Below are positions 1 through 10,723 of a stretch of 64,000 nucleotides of DNA, one piece after another. The position numbers were made by a program, and so were the translations under genes. Below the pieces are notes generated by a model. It made no database searches. It was not told the DNA's origin and saw nothing but the letters and a program-made list of their open reading frames with translations. How positions within the stretch are numbered: the first letter of the stretch is position 1; every line of letters starts with the position of its first letter. Location of the stretch: contig ML210147.1 of the NCBI GenBank assembly GCA_004369085.1, positions 310,001 to 374,000 on the forward strand, given 5' to 3'. Source of the stretch: Coprinopsis marcescibilis (taxonomy: Eukaryota; Basidiomycota; Agaricomycetes; Agaricales; Psathyrellaceae).

Positions 1-1849
1 AGAGAGCCCATGTGCCAAGACTTACAGCAGTGTCTCTTCGAATTGGGCGCTCCGTTTGCCATCCACGGTCGTCGCGGTCCAGTTATCGGGCCAGTGGACA
101 TCAGCCCAGTTGTTACCAAGGTTTATCATCTGATACAAGCAAATAAATACGGTTGCGACCGAATAAGCAATGAAGTGCTTTACCGGCTCGATTGAGAACG
201 CCATGCCTGCCTTCATGGAACCCACTGCCTTGTTTTTGGCATAATGGGGGATATTGGGCGCAGTATGGAACAATTCGTTAATGCCATGGCCTGTGTACGT
301 TCGCACGACGGAGCATCCGTTTGCTTTTGCGATTGGTTCACTTGAAAAAATAAGCAAGTGCGATCAGAGAGGGCAAACCAAGAACACAACTCACATGGCT
401 TTTCCGAGATCCCTGAAAAGGGCGCCGGGCTTGCAGAGCTTGATAGCGGCGTCCAGACATTCACGGGTGGTGCGAATAAGCTTTGCGGACTCTTCGTCGA
501 TATTGCCAACGGGATAAGTGCCGTTCAAATCGCCGTGGTAACCTATGACATTTAAAAATTGCGGTAGAGAGAAAAAGGGCGAAATGGTCGGAATGGTGGA
601 GAGTTGCGTCAGAAGTGATTCGGCGGCGTACCTTGGTAGTAGAGCGAAACGTCTGTATGTAACACGAAAAGGTTAGTGATTTGTGCGAGCAGTTTTTGGT
701 TGCTGCCAACCCAATGAGGGAGGGAGAATGGACAGGACAGCAGTCACTCTCACCCACTGTTCGGGCCAGAAGAAGGGAAAAGATGGATGCTTACCTATGT
801 TGACAATATCACCTTCCTTCAGCGGGCGCTTATCTGGGATACCGTGGCAAATTACTTCATTCACTGACCTAAGAAAGACAAAGAAAGATGCGTAATGTCG
901 TCAGGGAACAGAACCTGAAACAAGGGGGACACCACACATACGTGCAAACAGATTTAGGGAAGCCACGGTAATTGAGTGGGGATGGGTATGCGCCGCGTTC
1001 AATGGTAGCGTTGTGCACGATTTCGTCGATCTCATCTGTAGTTACGCCTGGGCGGACATGGGAAGCAGCGAGATCGAGAACCTCCCTGGAGAGCTGGAAG
1101 AAGAAGCATTGGATTTTAGACTTGATGGCTGGGTAGATTACGCACTCTGCACACCGTGCGCATTTTCTCTTGCTGTTCGGGGGTCAAGATTTTGGGTGGT
1201 TGACCAGAAGCTTGGACCTCGGATATTGGTGTCCCTAGGCAACAATAAGGTAATGCGAATCAGGATCAGTGGAATGAAGACGGTACCTGTGACCGCATAA
1301 TCGGGTCTGGGTATATGGGCCGGGACATCGCGCTTGGACGAGAGTGGGTACCAGGGATGCAAGGAACCGGTGAAGCTATAACTGGGGAACGGGTTGTACA
1401 CGCCCTCTGTGAAATTTTATTGAGAACAAAGCAAGGATTTGTCTCCGGTGGCGACAATATGTACCTGGCAAGAGAGAAAATTTGGCCCCTGGTTTTGCGA
1501 GATCATGGATGATCTTGTGGGTTTTCTTCAGGTGGTTTGAAATTAGAAAGGGCTTAGGGAATCAGTTCTGCGGTTTGTACGCACCCCTGGTAGAAAAGCA
1601 AAGATCAATCAGTGGCGACAGATCTCAAGGTCTAGACAAACCTACATCCTGCTTTGAAGCATTCTTGCCCGCAGAAGAACGAACCCCGAATCCCAAGCCT
1701 GGACAGCGGTTGGGTCAGCGCTGAGATAGCTGGAAAGGCTGCAATACTGACTTGTTGCAGCTAGGACATTCGAGTCGCGACGGTGGATTGCCGTTGGGAC
1801 ATGCGCTGCTTTGGCAGGGTACGACGTCCTTGGTGGTTGAGGAAGACAT
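1..1849 (-). CDS. MAP1: Methionine aminopeptidase type 1 (3' end cut by window edge)
   Basis: Cytosolic metalloprotease that removes the initiator Met from nascent chains. The start at 1849 opens an exon with a zinc-finger-like N terminus: Cys at residues 12, 17, 28 and 31, continuing across an intron into [16 protein letters not shown], the usual N-terminal zinc domain of eukaryotic MetAP1. Catalytic-domain pieces follow on the minus strand: [20 protein letters not shown] (about 864-800), then [20 protein letters not shown] and GMAFSIEP (about 300-200), then [20 protein letters not shown] near 30-70. These carry the His and Glu metal-site contexts of the family. Just after the codons for ETL, at about 23, the sequence becomes a good donor (GTAAGT), so the in-frame stop there lies in an intron and the last exon is outside the window. 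At least six short introns are implied. Family identity is certain; exact exon ends are not. Confidence 0.93.
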
Positions 1850-2233
1850 TTCTATCGGAGCGGAGTGAAACTGCAGACAGGCTTTTGATGATCGATAATT
1901 TTGTAAGATGACAAGTGACGCAAGGTGAATTAGACGGTGCAGACTATTATTTTAGCAGACATACTACTACGACGGATCTATGGGTTAGGATCGAGAGAGA
2001 GAGAAAGAGAGAGGGAAAGAGAATAGATGCTACAATAAGGATAATAAGATATGCAATGGGAAAGGAATTTAAGTTATATATGCAGCAGAATGAATTTGAA
2101 AGCACTATAAGGGTCTATGTAAGTCAGGGATGGATTGTATATGCATGGGACACAGCGAGAGAAAACAGAGCAACGAGCAAAGCGTTCGAAATGCGAAAAA
2201 AGAAACGATGACACAAAGGGGTGGCCTTTACGA
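1850..2233. other. Intergenic, AG-rich
   Basis: Upstream region of the methionine aminopeptidase and downstream region of the orphan at 2234. It holds an imperfect AG-rich tract at about 1990-2025 and otherwise AT-rich sequence. I see no gene. Confidence 0.6.
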
Positions 2234-2869
2234 TTAACGAGCTTCGCCTGCGAGAGTTTCGACCTTCCAGAAGACCTTTGGATCGCTGCAGGCCTTGCGC
2301 AGTGCTCTGAAATGAGCAGGGGCGAATATCTCGAGAAGCATTGCTTCATTGGCGTTGACCCAGGCAGCGGGGGGCAGGCCACGGGTTGTGCGATAATGGG
2401 TGCCGTCGGGCAAGCGTTCCTCGAGGACAATTGTGACGAGACCGGTCAACAAACACTGGAGAAGGTTGAGGATGTCTGTGATTGGGGGACATATTTTGCG
2501 CACAGACTCGAAGGTGTCACTGTGAAAGACCATCTCCCACTGGACCCTGCGCTCTGGGGAGAAGAAAGAGCTGGCATGGACAGGGAGACAAAGCCTGAGT
2601 TTTGGTCCTGCAGGAAGCCCGACTGAAGACCGCCATATTGAGGAGGCCTCGAGGGAAATAAGGATGCGGCTGTCGGTGGAGGCGGCCTGGGTCCAGCTGT
2701 GGTCGCGGACGAGCTGGGTGTTGAGGGCGTTGAGCCAACGATGAGCACGGGCATATGTTGCGCCGAGAGCGTCGGCGGTGGTGAGGGGGATGTTTGTGCG
2801 GGTAGCCCAGTCGTCGAGGTTGGCGACGTCGCTGGAGAAGACGACCTCGGGACGAGCTGGACGCTGCAT
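2234..2869 (-). CDS. Uncharacterised protein, 211 aa
   Basis: Uninterrupted reading frame of 211 codons on the minus strand, starting MQRPARPEVVFSSDVANLDD and ending ETLAGEAR. I do not recognise the family. The sequence is mixed alpha/beta in character, without signal peptide, membrane segment or low complexity. It includes two Leu/Ile-rich stretches (ITDILNLLQCLLTGLVTIVL at about residues 133-152, and ANEAMLLEIFAP). The start lies 191 bp from the divergent start of eIF2B alpha, so the two may share a promoter. Supporting reality: an open frame of this length is unusual here unless coding, and spacing to the neighbours is normal. Against: no recognised domain. It could be a lineage-restricted basidiomycete protein. 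Confidence 0.6.
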   Translation of the reverse strand: MQRPARPEVVFSSDVANLDDWATRTNIPLTTADALGATYARAHRWLNALNTQLVRDHSWTQAASTDSRILISLEASSIWRSSVGLPAGPKLRLCLPVHASSFFSPERRVQWEMVFHSDTFESVRKICPPITDILNLLQCLLTGLVTIVLEERLPDGTHYRTTRGLPPAAWVNANEAMLLEIFAPAHFRALRKACSDPKVFWKVETLAGEAR

Positions 2870-3060
2870 TCTGGCGGTGGACAGCAGTGACTAGTGACTG
2901 AGCAGAGCCAGACCCATCCAACTGGGCAAATCGGGTAATTTTTTATAAGGAAAAGATATTAAAAAGGGCGTCGGTGGTGATTACACGTGCAGACGTGCAT
3001 CAATTGACCCGCCTCAGACCGGACAACAGTAGCCAGGTCCCATCAATTCTACCCACCACC
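2870..3060. promoter_or_regulatory. Divergent intergenic promoter region
   Basis: A 191-bp gap between the divergent starts of the orphan (2869, minus) and eIF2B alpha (3061, plus). It must hold both promoters. I see no obvious TATA element placed for either gene. The eIF2B alpha start has a good context (caccaccATG). Confidence 0.5.
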
Positions 3061-4469
3061 ATGTTCAACATCACAGATGTCTTCAATCGCAGTCTACAAA
3101 ACGAGGTTAGTCGCGGCCAGCATCCTATTCATTCTCTCACCACTCTACTAGATCGCAACTCCTCTGGCCGCAGTCATCGCCCTCACTGACCTGGTCCAGC
3201 ATTCAGACGGTATGCCGTCCTCGACCCGCTCTCCAGTCGCCCTCATTCCACACTCCCAGTCGGAACAATGTTCGAGCTTCTCAAGGCCCTCAAGGATGCT
3301 GAGCAGCTCCTAAAGCGTTCCAGTCCAACTCCAATCAGCACAGCAGCTGGCTGCGAACTTTTCATCGCCTTTGTCACACTCCTGCCTCATGACGCCGCTG
3401 TATGTCCCATCTTATCATCCAAACACCCTCGTTCAATCTCTGTCTCCCAGAACTTTGCAGATCTGAAGCGCGAACTCGTCAGCCATGGTCAGAAATACGC
3501 CGCAGAGGCACTCACATATCGCCAAAAGATCGCAGAGCTTTCCTTGGGCTTCATAACAGATGGCTCAGTCGTCAGTCACCCAACACCAACTTCCAATCTC
3601 TCTCTCTGATCGTATCTCGTTCTAGATCCTCACCCATTCCTATTCACGGGTCGTCATCCAGGCTCTTCTCCTCGCGCACAAGTCCAACAAGCGCATCTCT
3701 GGTTCGTCCTTTTCCTATTTCTCTTATTTCGGTCCGTTTAACCTTTTTCCAGTCTTTGTCACAGAAGCTCGTCCTCGCGGCCTTGGGCAAGTCGTTTCAT
3801 TTTTCAACCCCAGCATCGCTTGACCTTGTCGTAATCCTCCAGTATCAAAACAGCCGAAACTCTCTCCGCTGCTGGTGTGCCATGCAGCGTAATTCTCGAC
3901 TCAGCCGTGGCCTACGTCATGGATAAGGTCGATTTTGTCTTGGTTGGGTCGGAGGCTGTTGTAGAGAGTGGAGGCCTCGTTAACGCTGTAGGAAGCAATC
4001 AAATTGCCATCATTGCTAGGGCAGCCAACAAGCCCTTCTATGCTCTCGCCGAAAGGTCAGTTCATTGGCGCTATCTCATCGATAACGCCTCGCTCATTAT
4101 TGCTTTCAGTTACAAATTCCACCGCTTGTTTCCCCTATCACAATACGATCTGCCAAGTCACAGCTCCAAAATCCTTTCTTTCCCTAGTCCTTCCCGGTCA
4201 ACACGTTCCGGTTCAGTCAGCAGACCTTCCGATGATTCTACCGATCCCTCCTCCAACCCAGCTCCTTTCAAGATAACCCAAGAACAGATATCTGAAAATA
4301 ATCCAGATGTAGATTATACCAGGCTCGTGACTGTTCTCTCTTTCTCTCTTTTGCCTAATTCCTTATTGTTATCTTCAGGCCTGACTTGATCTCCCTTGTC
4401 TTTTCGGATGTGGGAAGTCTAACACCCGAAGGTGTTAGCCAATATCTTGTCGGCATGTTCGCAGGATAA
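3061..4469 (+). CDS. GCN3: Translation initiation factor eIF2B subunit alpha
   Basis: Regulatory subunit of the eIF2B guanine-nucleotide exchange factor, which recycles eIF2-GDP and senses phosphorylated eIF2 alpha. The spliced product begins MFNITDVFNRSLQNE and then reads IATPLAAVIALTDLVQHSD. Further exons give ISTAAGCELFIAFVT, KYAAEALTYRQKIAELSLGF, SAAGVPCSVILDSAVAYVMD, and the family hallmark FVLVGSEAVVESGGLVNAVG followed by NKPFYALAESYKFHRLFPLS. It ends PEGVSQYLVGMFAG, with stop at 4467-4469. This is the Rossmann-like IF-2B fold of alpha/beta/delta subunits; the short N-terminal helical part and lack of extensions fit alpha. A Ser/Pro-rich loop (about 4190-4265) interrupts the C-terminal part. 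One intron (3787-3842) appears to be GC-AG. Identity is certain; smaller joints are by eye. Confidence 0.93.
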
Positions 4470-5260
4470 ACGGGTCGAGGCTCCACATCGGTGCTTATTT
4501 CAATACTGACATGTGTGTAAATTTAGCCTCTTTGAAACTCTGTTTATTCTTGGGATCCACAAGATGAAATCTGATTATCTTTGCCCCTCGTTGCCGTCTC
4601 TTTCCTTTAAACTCTTTCTCTACATTCCGACCACTTTCCGCGAAATGAACCGTGTATTCATTCGTTTTTTTCTCCCGTCCGACAAGAATGGACATCATAC
4701 AATCTGATTGAGTATCCGCAGAATTGCCGACATGTCTCATATCCGACTATGAACTCCTCATCGCAGTTTGTTATCGCACTTAACGACCAGCCCGCCAAAT
4801 GACGACATTGCTAAATGCACCACGCGCATATGGCAAAAGCAACTTCATCCGATGGGTAACTGTGGGCATTTTTTTCTGTGAACTTGTGCCGTACTGATCA
4901 GCACACTCTCTATTTAATTTTGGCTTTAGGCTTTTCTGGCCGCACAGGTTTGTCCTACGCATTTCCTCTACAGGACACTTCAAGCGATCGTAAGGATTGC
5001 TGCCATGTCCCAATGAAAGAGTTCATGTCGGCATCTTTAATGCACCGACCAAATCCTTCAGGACCTATCAAGATGTTGGTTTTCGGGCCGGAACTGATTC
5101 TACGATATTATCAGTCTCAAATTTGGTGCAATAGTCTCCTCGGTCCCCCAATGGACGCCGACGCAGGAATATAAAATGAACGAACCATCCACCTTTTGCT
5201 TCCAATCTAATTCCCTCTTCTCATCCTTTCGGACACTCCCTCTCTTTCTTTCCCCCATAG
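4470..5260. other. Intergenic stretch without supported gene
   Basis: Between the eIF2B alpha stop and the Cys/His gene at 5261. Short frames exist on both strands (for example a possible ATG at 4800), but none joins into a recognisable protein. The last bases before 5261 (ccccatag) look like a splice acceptor, so the Cys/His gene may have a 5' UTR intron reaching into this stretch. Confidence 0.5.
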
Positions 5261-5806
5261 ATGTGCCGTTGGCGCCAGTCAGTACACTTCTTTGGTTTGA
5301 CACCACCGTTTGGCATCTCAACCGTTCTGCAGGATCCAAGATACTTATAGAGGCTGTGGACACGTCTATCACCTTGTACAATTCCTTGCCTTTGGAACCG
5401 TTTTCCCTTTCTGAACCTCTTTCGTTTTCCTGCGCTACAGCCGGACGAATTGGTAACTTTTTCCTCCTGGTTGTGCAATGACGTCGATAGCTGATCCTTC
5501 GCTTCCTTTCAATAGCTCCAATGTGACGATAGATTCTGCAAGTTCAGTACTAGCCACCCGGACAACTGTGGCCCCGGATGCAAAACCTCGTGTTGGCAAT
5601 AGTTCGTGTTCCCTCTTTATTTGTGCTCGGGCGTCACGCACTCACTAACTTGGCTTCTCTGTTAGCCGCCAGTTTCCGGAGCAAATTAGTGGGCACTTTC
5701 ATGGCATGCGCCTTCCGTATGCGCAGCGCTAACCTGTTTCATAATACTTGTCCTTGCAGATCGCACATTAGATAGGACTTGCACACGTTGCCAATCAAGC
5801 CACTAA
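5261..5806 (+). CDS. Small Cys/His protein, member 1 of a three-gene family
   Basis: Reconstructed gene of five or six short exons encoding about 75 residues. Exons: 5261-5277, 5333-5375, 5441-5452 (only 12 nt), 5516-5601, 5666-5688 and 5760-5806. The product starts MCRWRQIQDTYRGCGHVYHL, continues PDEL, then LQCDDRFCKFSTSHPDNCGP, then two further Cys (46 and 50) and CWQYRQFPEQ, ending RTCTRCQSSH. All introns are GT-AG and 55-71 nt; several have CTAAC branch points. Cys2, Cys14, His16, Cys27, Cys32, Ser35, His38, Cys68 and Cys71 match the paralogue at 10724-11123 exactly. The last joint is ambiguous: donor 5689 (gtgggc) gives the terminal CxxC, while the stronger-looking donor 5717 (gtatgc) would end the protein at 5775 without it. 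Function unknown; the spacing suggests one or two zinc sites. No signal peptide. Confidence 0.75.
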
Positions 5807-6305
5807 TATTAATAACCCCTTTCCCATTCACGACTTTACGATGATTATTCTTCCATTATACATACACATTGGCTCGGTATCGCTTGATGCATTATTCTTA
5901 TAGACACATTAGAGAACGAGTACTACATACGATAATCGAGGCATACTTTTTTATTGGAACAACGTGTACTATCCGTCTGCAGGGCTCTTGTCACGAACAC
6001 AACGTCTGGAACTGACAAAGGCGCCGAAGGGCACGATCAGGACAAAGTCGATGGCATAATGAATGACGCTTGTGTAAACCGAGCGGCTAACTCGTGTCGG
6101 ATAGAGCCAATGTTTTCCTTTCAGGTACTGCCTGCAGGCAGCGTTCCAAAGTGTTGAATTGCTTGAATGTCCAACTTCCCTGCCTTATCAGGCTGTCTGG
6201 AACTTGGTTATGGTAAGATACGCGCAGACTCCGCAAGTTATAAGCTCTCGAGAACATCAGATTTATTGGACGTCGCACTAGCGGAGATAAAGAACACAGG
6301 GAAAT

Positions 6306-6341
<36 letters not shown>

Positions 6342-7084
6342 GCTGAGTCCGTCCCAGCGTATCGAGAGAAGTCTTGGGCTGCTCAGGTGACAAAGGGCGA
6401 CACGGGAAGCTTGCGATAGTATCCGACCGTCGTCGTGTTATTTCCACCAGCACAGCTGATCGAATGACCCTGGATGGGGAAGACCGAGAGTCTGTCCTCG
6501 TCTGGGACTGTTATCGCGTGGCTGTTGAGGTCCTCGGGACGACCAGCTGGTCTTTAATTGCCCGAATGTTGTCCACTTCGTTCGATCGCGCTCCCAGTCC
6601 TGGGTAAGTCGATAGAAGATCCGAGAAACCTTTTCAGACTTTCCTTATCCACTTGATAATCTGTCGACGAGTTTGGGTATTGGTTCTGGGAGAAGCACCG
6701 TTATAAGGGAAAAAAGACCCAGGTCGAGATGGTCAAATAGCCACCCAGCGGATACCATAGAAATAGTGCCGATGAGTTTGAACCGGGTAGATAAATCAAT
6801 CAAAGGCGCCACCCTGGTGGACAGCGTCAATTACAGCAATTTGGAACGAACGTTGACAATAATTTTACCGACAAGGAACGCGTTTCTGATATTGTTCAGA
6901 GCGTTTTCCGGACTCACTGCTCACCTGCGATCAGTCCCTGTTCCGGATGATTACCTAACAAGCCCCGATCACTACCGTTTATGGTAGCCATTCCGGCCCC
7001 GGCAGTCGCAGAGTCGGTGATCACAACTCGAGCTCACCGTCACTGACGGCGAGCAGCCACCTTTCTAGACGATCTATACTGCAC
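5807..7084. other. Long gene-free stretch
   Basis: About 1.28 kb between the Cys/His gene and the cyclin gene. It contains a pure GA microsatellite and scattered frames of at most about 100 codons on either strand that do not join into a family I know. It probably includes the cyclin promoter and 5' UTR. A transcript-only or lineage-specific gene cannot be excluded. Confidence 0.5.
6311..6338. repeat. (GA)14 microsatellite
   Basis: Perfect dinucleotide GA repeat of 14 units, flanked by ATA on both sides. It lies in the gene-free stretch upstream of the cyclin gene. Length polymorphism between strains is likely. Confidence 0.95.
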
Positions 7085-8444
7085 ATGTCCACTGCCACTG
7101 CCACCCAACAATGGTTATTCCCGATATCCGCTCTCGAGGCGACACCCTCTGCGTGTACTCTTGAAAAGGAATACTACGATAGGGCTAAAGGAGTCGAGTT
7201 CTTGTTTCGTCTTGGGTTGTCACTCCAATTGTCTGTACTCGCAATTTCATTATTCAATGACATGCGTTGAACGAGCAATAGACCGACCTCGGCTCTGTGC
7301 ACAGCTGCCACCTGGCTTCATCGTTTCTACATGAGATACTCGCTCGAGGAATTCCCCCGACAGGTACAGCAAAAGCACGTCCCCAGCTACACATGATGCT
7401 AAAACACTGCGGCGTAGGAAGTGGCTGCAACCTGCTTGTTTCTCGCCACAAAGACGGAAGAATGCGGCAGAAAGCTTCTCGATGTCGCCAAAATCTACCA
7501 AGCAAAGATACAAAACATCGCTGACATTAACAAGATCCAGCCAGACAGCCCGGTAGGATCATTTATCCTCAGGCAGGACCTGAAACACTTAGGAAGCCTC
7601 TAGGAAGTCGATGATAGCCAGAAGATGATACTCGCAACCGAAGAAGTCCTCCTTGAGGCCCTTTGTTTCGATTTTGTTGTCGAGAACCCGCACGCAGACC
7701 TGGTGGACCTGTTCGATTCGTGCGCAAGTGAACCTTTGGTCCAAGAATACGCATGGAGTCTGGCCCACGACTCGTAAATTGCTCTTTGTCGCCGCATGTC
7801 TATGGCCCTCTAACAGCTACCGTTTCATAGATACAGAACACCTCTCTGTGTGCTATTTCCCCCGAGGATTATCGCGACAGCATGCTTTGTTCTAGCTCAG
7901 CGACTGTTCGACGGACCGAACTCACCCTCGTTGGACGCAAGAATATCTGCAACGTCCCCCGCTGCGCACTTGCCTACACCTCCTTCCTATAAGCCTCCGT
8001 CACCGGACGCAACCCGCATTGTTGTAGAGCGTTATGGATTTACTGACGTCGAGCTCATTGCCCTCGCAGGTATGTGGAACCACTCTTCCGAATGAACCGA
8101 TACTTAGAAAATGAAAGATACGTTGAGCATTTTGCTGGAATTCTATGCCGCTCAAGATGAATCTTCTTTTCCATATCTCTCCTCGATCTCTTCGGTACGC
8201 GTCTTTTTTGATTTTTATGACGCTATATTTCATTGTCAATCTCTAGGTGGTACCTCCGACTACAACCACCGCTCGTCCACGTTTATTCGTTCCTCTCGCA
8301 CAAATCAACGCACCACCTCCCCAGATCAATCCTCAACAGGTTTCGGATGAAAACCTCGGACGGACTCCAAGGTCCTTGCACGGAGATAGAAGCCCAGAGC
8401 CAAGCAATGCGCTATCCCCGACAATTAAAAATGGAATTCCATGA
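7085..8444 (+). CDS. CTK2: Cyclin of the CTK2 / cyclin K type
   Basis: Regulatory cyclin of a transcriptional CDK (CTDK-I/CDK12-type) that phosphorylates the RNA polymerase II C-terminal domain. The start at 7085 gives MSTATATQQWLFPISALEAT, and the first cyclin box begins AKGVEFLFRLG. After splicing it reads PTSALCTAATWLHRFYMRYS, LEEFPRQ, then VAATCLFLATKTEECGRKLL, a classic cyclin-box core. The second half includes ILATEEVLLEALCFDFVVEN, then the second box (FPPRIIATACFVLAQRLFDG). The C-terminal tail is Pro/Ser-rich, ending SPTIKNGIP at 8444. About six introns of 50-60 nt. LEALCFDFVVENPH is typical of the C/K/T/L cyclin group; I prefer CTK2 over cyclin L because there is no RS tail. It ends 59 bp from the convergent orphan. 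Confidence 0.85.
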
Positions 8445-8503
8445 TATAAAATAATTAATCTTGACAATAATAGTAGGTACATACACGTCAAACTCATGCA
8501 TAT

Positions 8504-10204
8504 CTAGGTCATGACTGTATTCAATTTTGGAGGAAAAACGGCGAGCCACTGCCCTGCGTATTCATTATCTTTTCTCCCTTTATGCACCATCTCGACAACG
8601 AAAGGTAAGGCTGTGGTGTCCACTTGAGGCTCTTCATGATGGGATAAATTTTCGAAATATGCCCCAGAATCATCCGCCGTCTGTCTCCACGTCTCGATTT
8701 CCGTGTATACTCCTTTCTTCTTGCTCATATAAATGCTTCGAACTTCGTCTCTGCACATCTCAGAACCTTCGGTAGGCAGGTCCCTATCCGACACGATTGA
8801 ATCTAAACCATGCATCAATACGGCACCTTTCATGAGCTCGAGAACCCACAAACCTCTATCGCTAGTATCCCATTCGCCCTCTAGGTCCGCTGGACAAGGG
8901 CATTCCCCTCTCCGTCGCCTAACTGGGACTCCGATATGCTCTTTAAAGAAAGGTTCCGGTATCTAATGGTGGAAAATGAGAAACGTTCACTTATCATGAA
9001 TAAAGTTCATGATGTTCGTGACTTACCAGGGGGAGCGAGAACCCTCCTGGTGCATGCATGCTCGATGCAATCCAGAAGCAAAGAAGCTCTAACACCGTAG
9101 GACCAGTTTGGGAAGCCTTCTGGATGTTTGTCGTAAAGGCAGTCGTCCAACCTAACCCAGCGAATCAAGTTAATCCATAATTCGGACATTGAGACTCTAT
9201 GAAGTCATACCCGGTGAGAAGACCCCGAAGACCCAGTTTTCGTACGAGGTTAAAACAAAGTAACGCGTTCTATGCCGCACACAGGCATCCCAGAGCTTAA
9301 CGTCACATCTCGATCAGGGACAATAGAACATGCAAGATAAGGAGGCTTACCTTCGCCCATAATCTGTCCTTTGTGGTAAGATGATCGGGATATGAGTAGC
9401 CAGGCCGATAGTATGGTGGAAACTTGGTCATTCATCAGTCTCTAGGTGTTATTAAACTTTTAAAACACTCACGCTCTTGCATCCAATGAACTGCTTCATC
9501 AAGTTTTCCGTTAGAATCCAAGGAGGCTGTACGCCAATTGTTATCGAACGCCCGTCGATTGGTTCTGGGGTAAGGTTGACAATCTTTGTTTTCTTAGCCC
9601 AGACATATTCGAACCAGATGTTGGTATCTTGCTCGACAGGTACAAGGGTCGAGCGCAGACGCCAGTCGCGTGTCTCTGGCATTAATAGATGGATAATCCG
9701 TTGTGCTGTAATAAGTGGAAGTCGATCCAACCACGGTAAGAAGCTGCCCGACCAATTGAGTAGAGCATCTTATCGGAGCGCGGTTAACGACTCTCACCAA
9801 TGAAGGTCTTCTGGATGTTTCTCGAGATTCAAGCTGTAGCCTCTCGAAGCCTGGTTAGGAATGGTTAGACATTCTCCAGTCGCAGGGTCGGGCTCCTTGG
9901 TGAAAATGGGCTTGGCTGGTATCGTCTGCTCGAGCCCTGATTGGGATATGTGAGCTTGACCATTCGAACAGATTTAGGATCACATACATGAACCGAGTTT
10001 CTCGAAAATCGCGTTGTTGGAGTTATACATGCATTCCAATCTTCGAGTAGGCTCTGGTCGTACTGAGAGGGATCCCATGCCCTCTGCTTCGTAAGTACAC
10101 GGCATGGAGCCATCTTTCTGCAGAAGTGGCGGCAAACATGTTTCCCGCATGTATTTGCGTAAATCCAGCATACTTTCGCGAGATCTTGACTGAAAGAATG
10201 ACAT
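8504..10204 (-). CDS. Uncharacterised multi-exon protein, about 400 aa
   Basis: Coding signal on the minus strand in several exons that join cleanly. Exon 1 (start 10204) begins MSFFQSRSRESMLDLRKYMR and ends NNAIFEKL; it joins by a gttcat donor to GLEQTIPAKPIFTKEPDPAT. Later parts include DRLPLITAQRIIHLLMPETR, WFEYVWAKKTKIVNLTPEPI, MSELWINLIRWVRLDDCLYD and, in the last exon, MWVLELMKGAVLMHGLDSIV, ending VFPPKLNTVMT. I do not recognise a family: no signal peptide, membrane segment or catalytic motif is visible. Conserved-looking Trp/Tyr/Pro content and open frames across introns argue it is real. It may be a basidiomycete-specific family. It ends 59 bp from the cyclin gene in convergent orientation. 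Confidence 0.65.
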
Positions 10205-10723
10205 GGTAAAGGAAAGCTAGGTGCTGTTGGGGGTTGATGCGGAATTGGCATCTCGAAAGCACCCTTTTATATGAAGCACTGCCATTGTGCGCTCGTTACC
10301 AGGTTCTTGAGACAAAGGGCACGAAGAATAGACCGAGTGAAGGATTTGTATCCACGGTTACTTGCCTCTTTCGTCACAATAACGCGCCCAAGTTCGCTCA
10401 GGCTGTCAGCCATCGATCACTACCATCAGTCTGCTGTAATTCGAGGGAAATAGATTGCATAGGCATATAATGCATAAGGTGGCATGTACATACAGGTCAT
10501 ACCCAAGTCCCCAGAGAACCAGAAACCTAAACTACCAAGTAAAACCTCGAAGCATGACAGCAAAAGAGTGCCCCACAAATACACCCAGGTACCCAACAGT
10601 AGTACAGTACATACAGCCCGACACAGTACACATACTACGAAATTGACAATAGATAATTAACCAAGTCACAAGAAGAGATACAATTAACCGCCGGCGGTTG
10701 TCAAGAAGAATGAGAGTTACTGG
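10205..10723. other. Intergenic
   Basis: Promoter side of the orphan at 8504-10204 and 3' side of the Cys/His gene at 10724-11123. It is AT- and CA-rich around 10455-10670. No coding signal found. Confidence 0.6.

Noticed and set aside
4800..5174. Possible gene starting MTTLLNAPRAYGKSNFIRW with a donor at 4857
   Set aside because: Downstream exons could not be joined into a coherent protein in any frame and the region precedes the better supported Cys/His gene.
5689..5775. Alternative end of the 5261 gene using donor 5717 (GTATGC), ending SHIR
   Set aside because: The donor is stronger, but the alternative donor at 5689 produces CxxC at residues 68/71, the same positions as in the 10724 paralogue. 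Kept as a real uncertainty.
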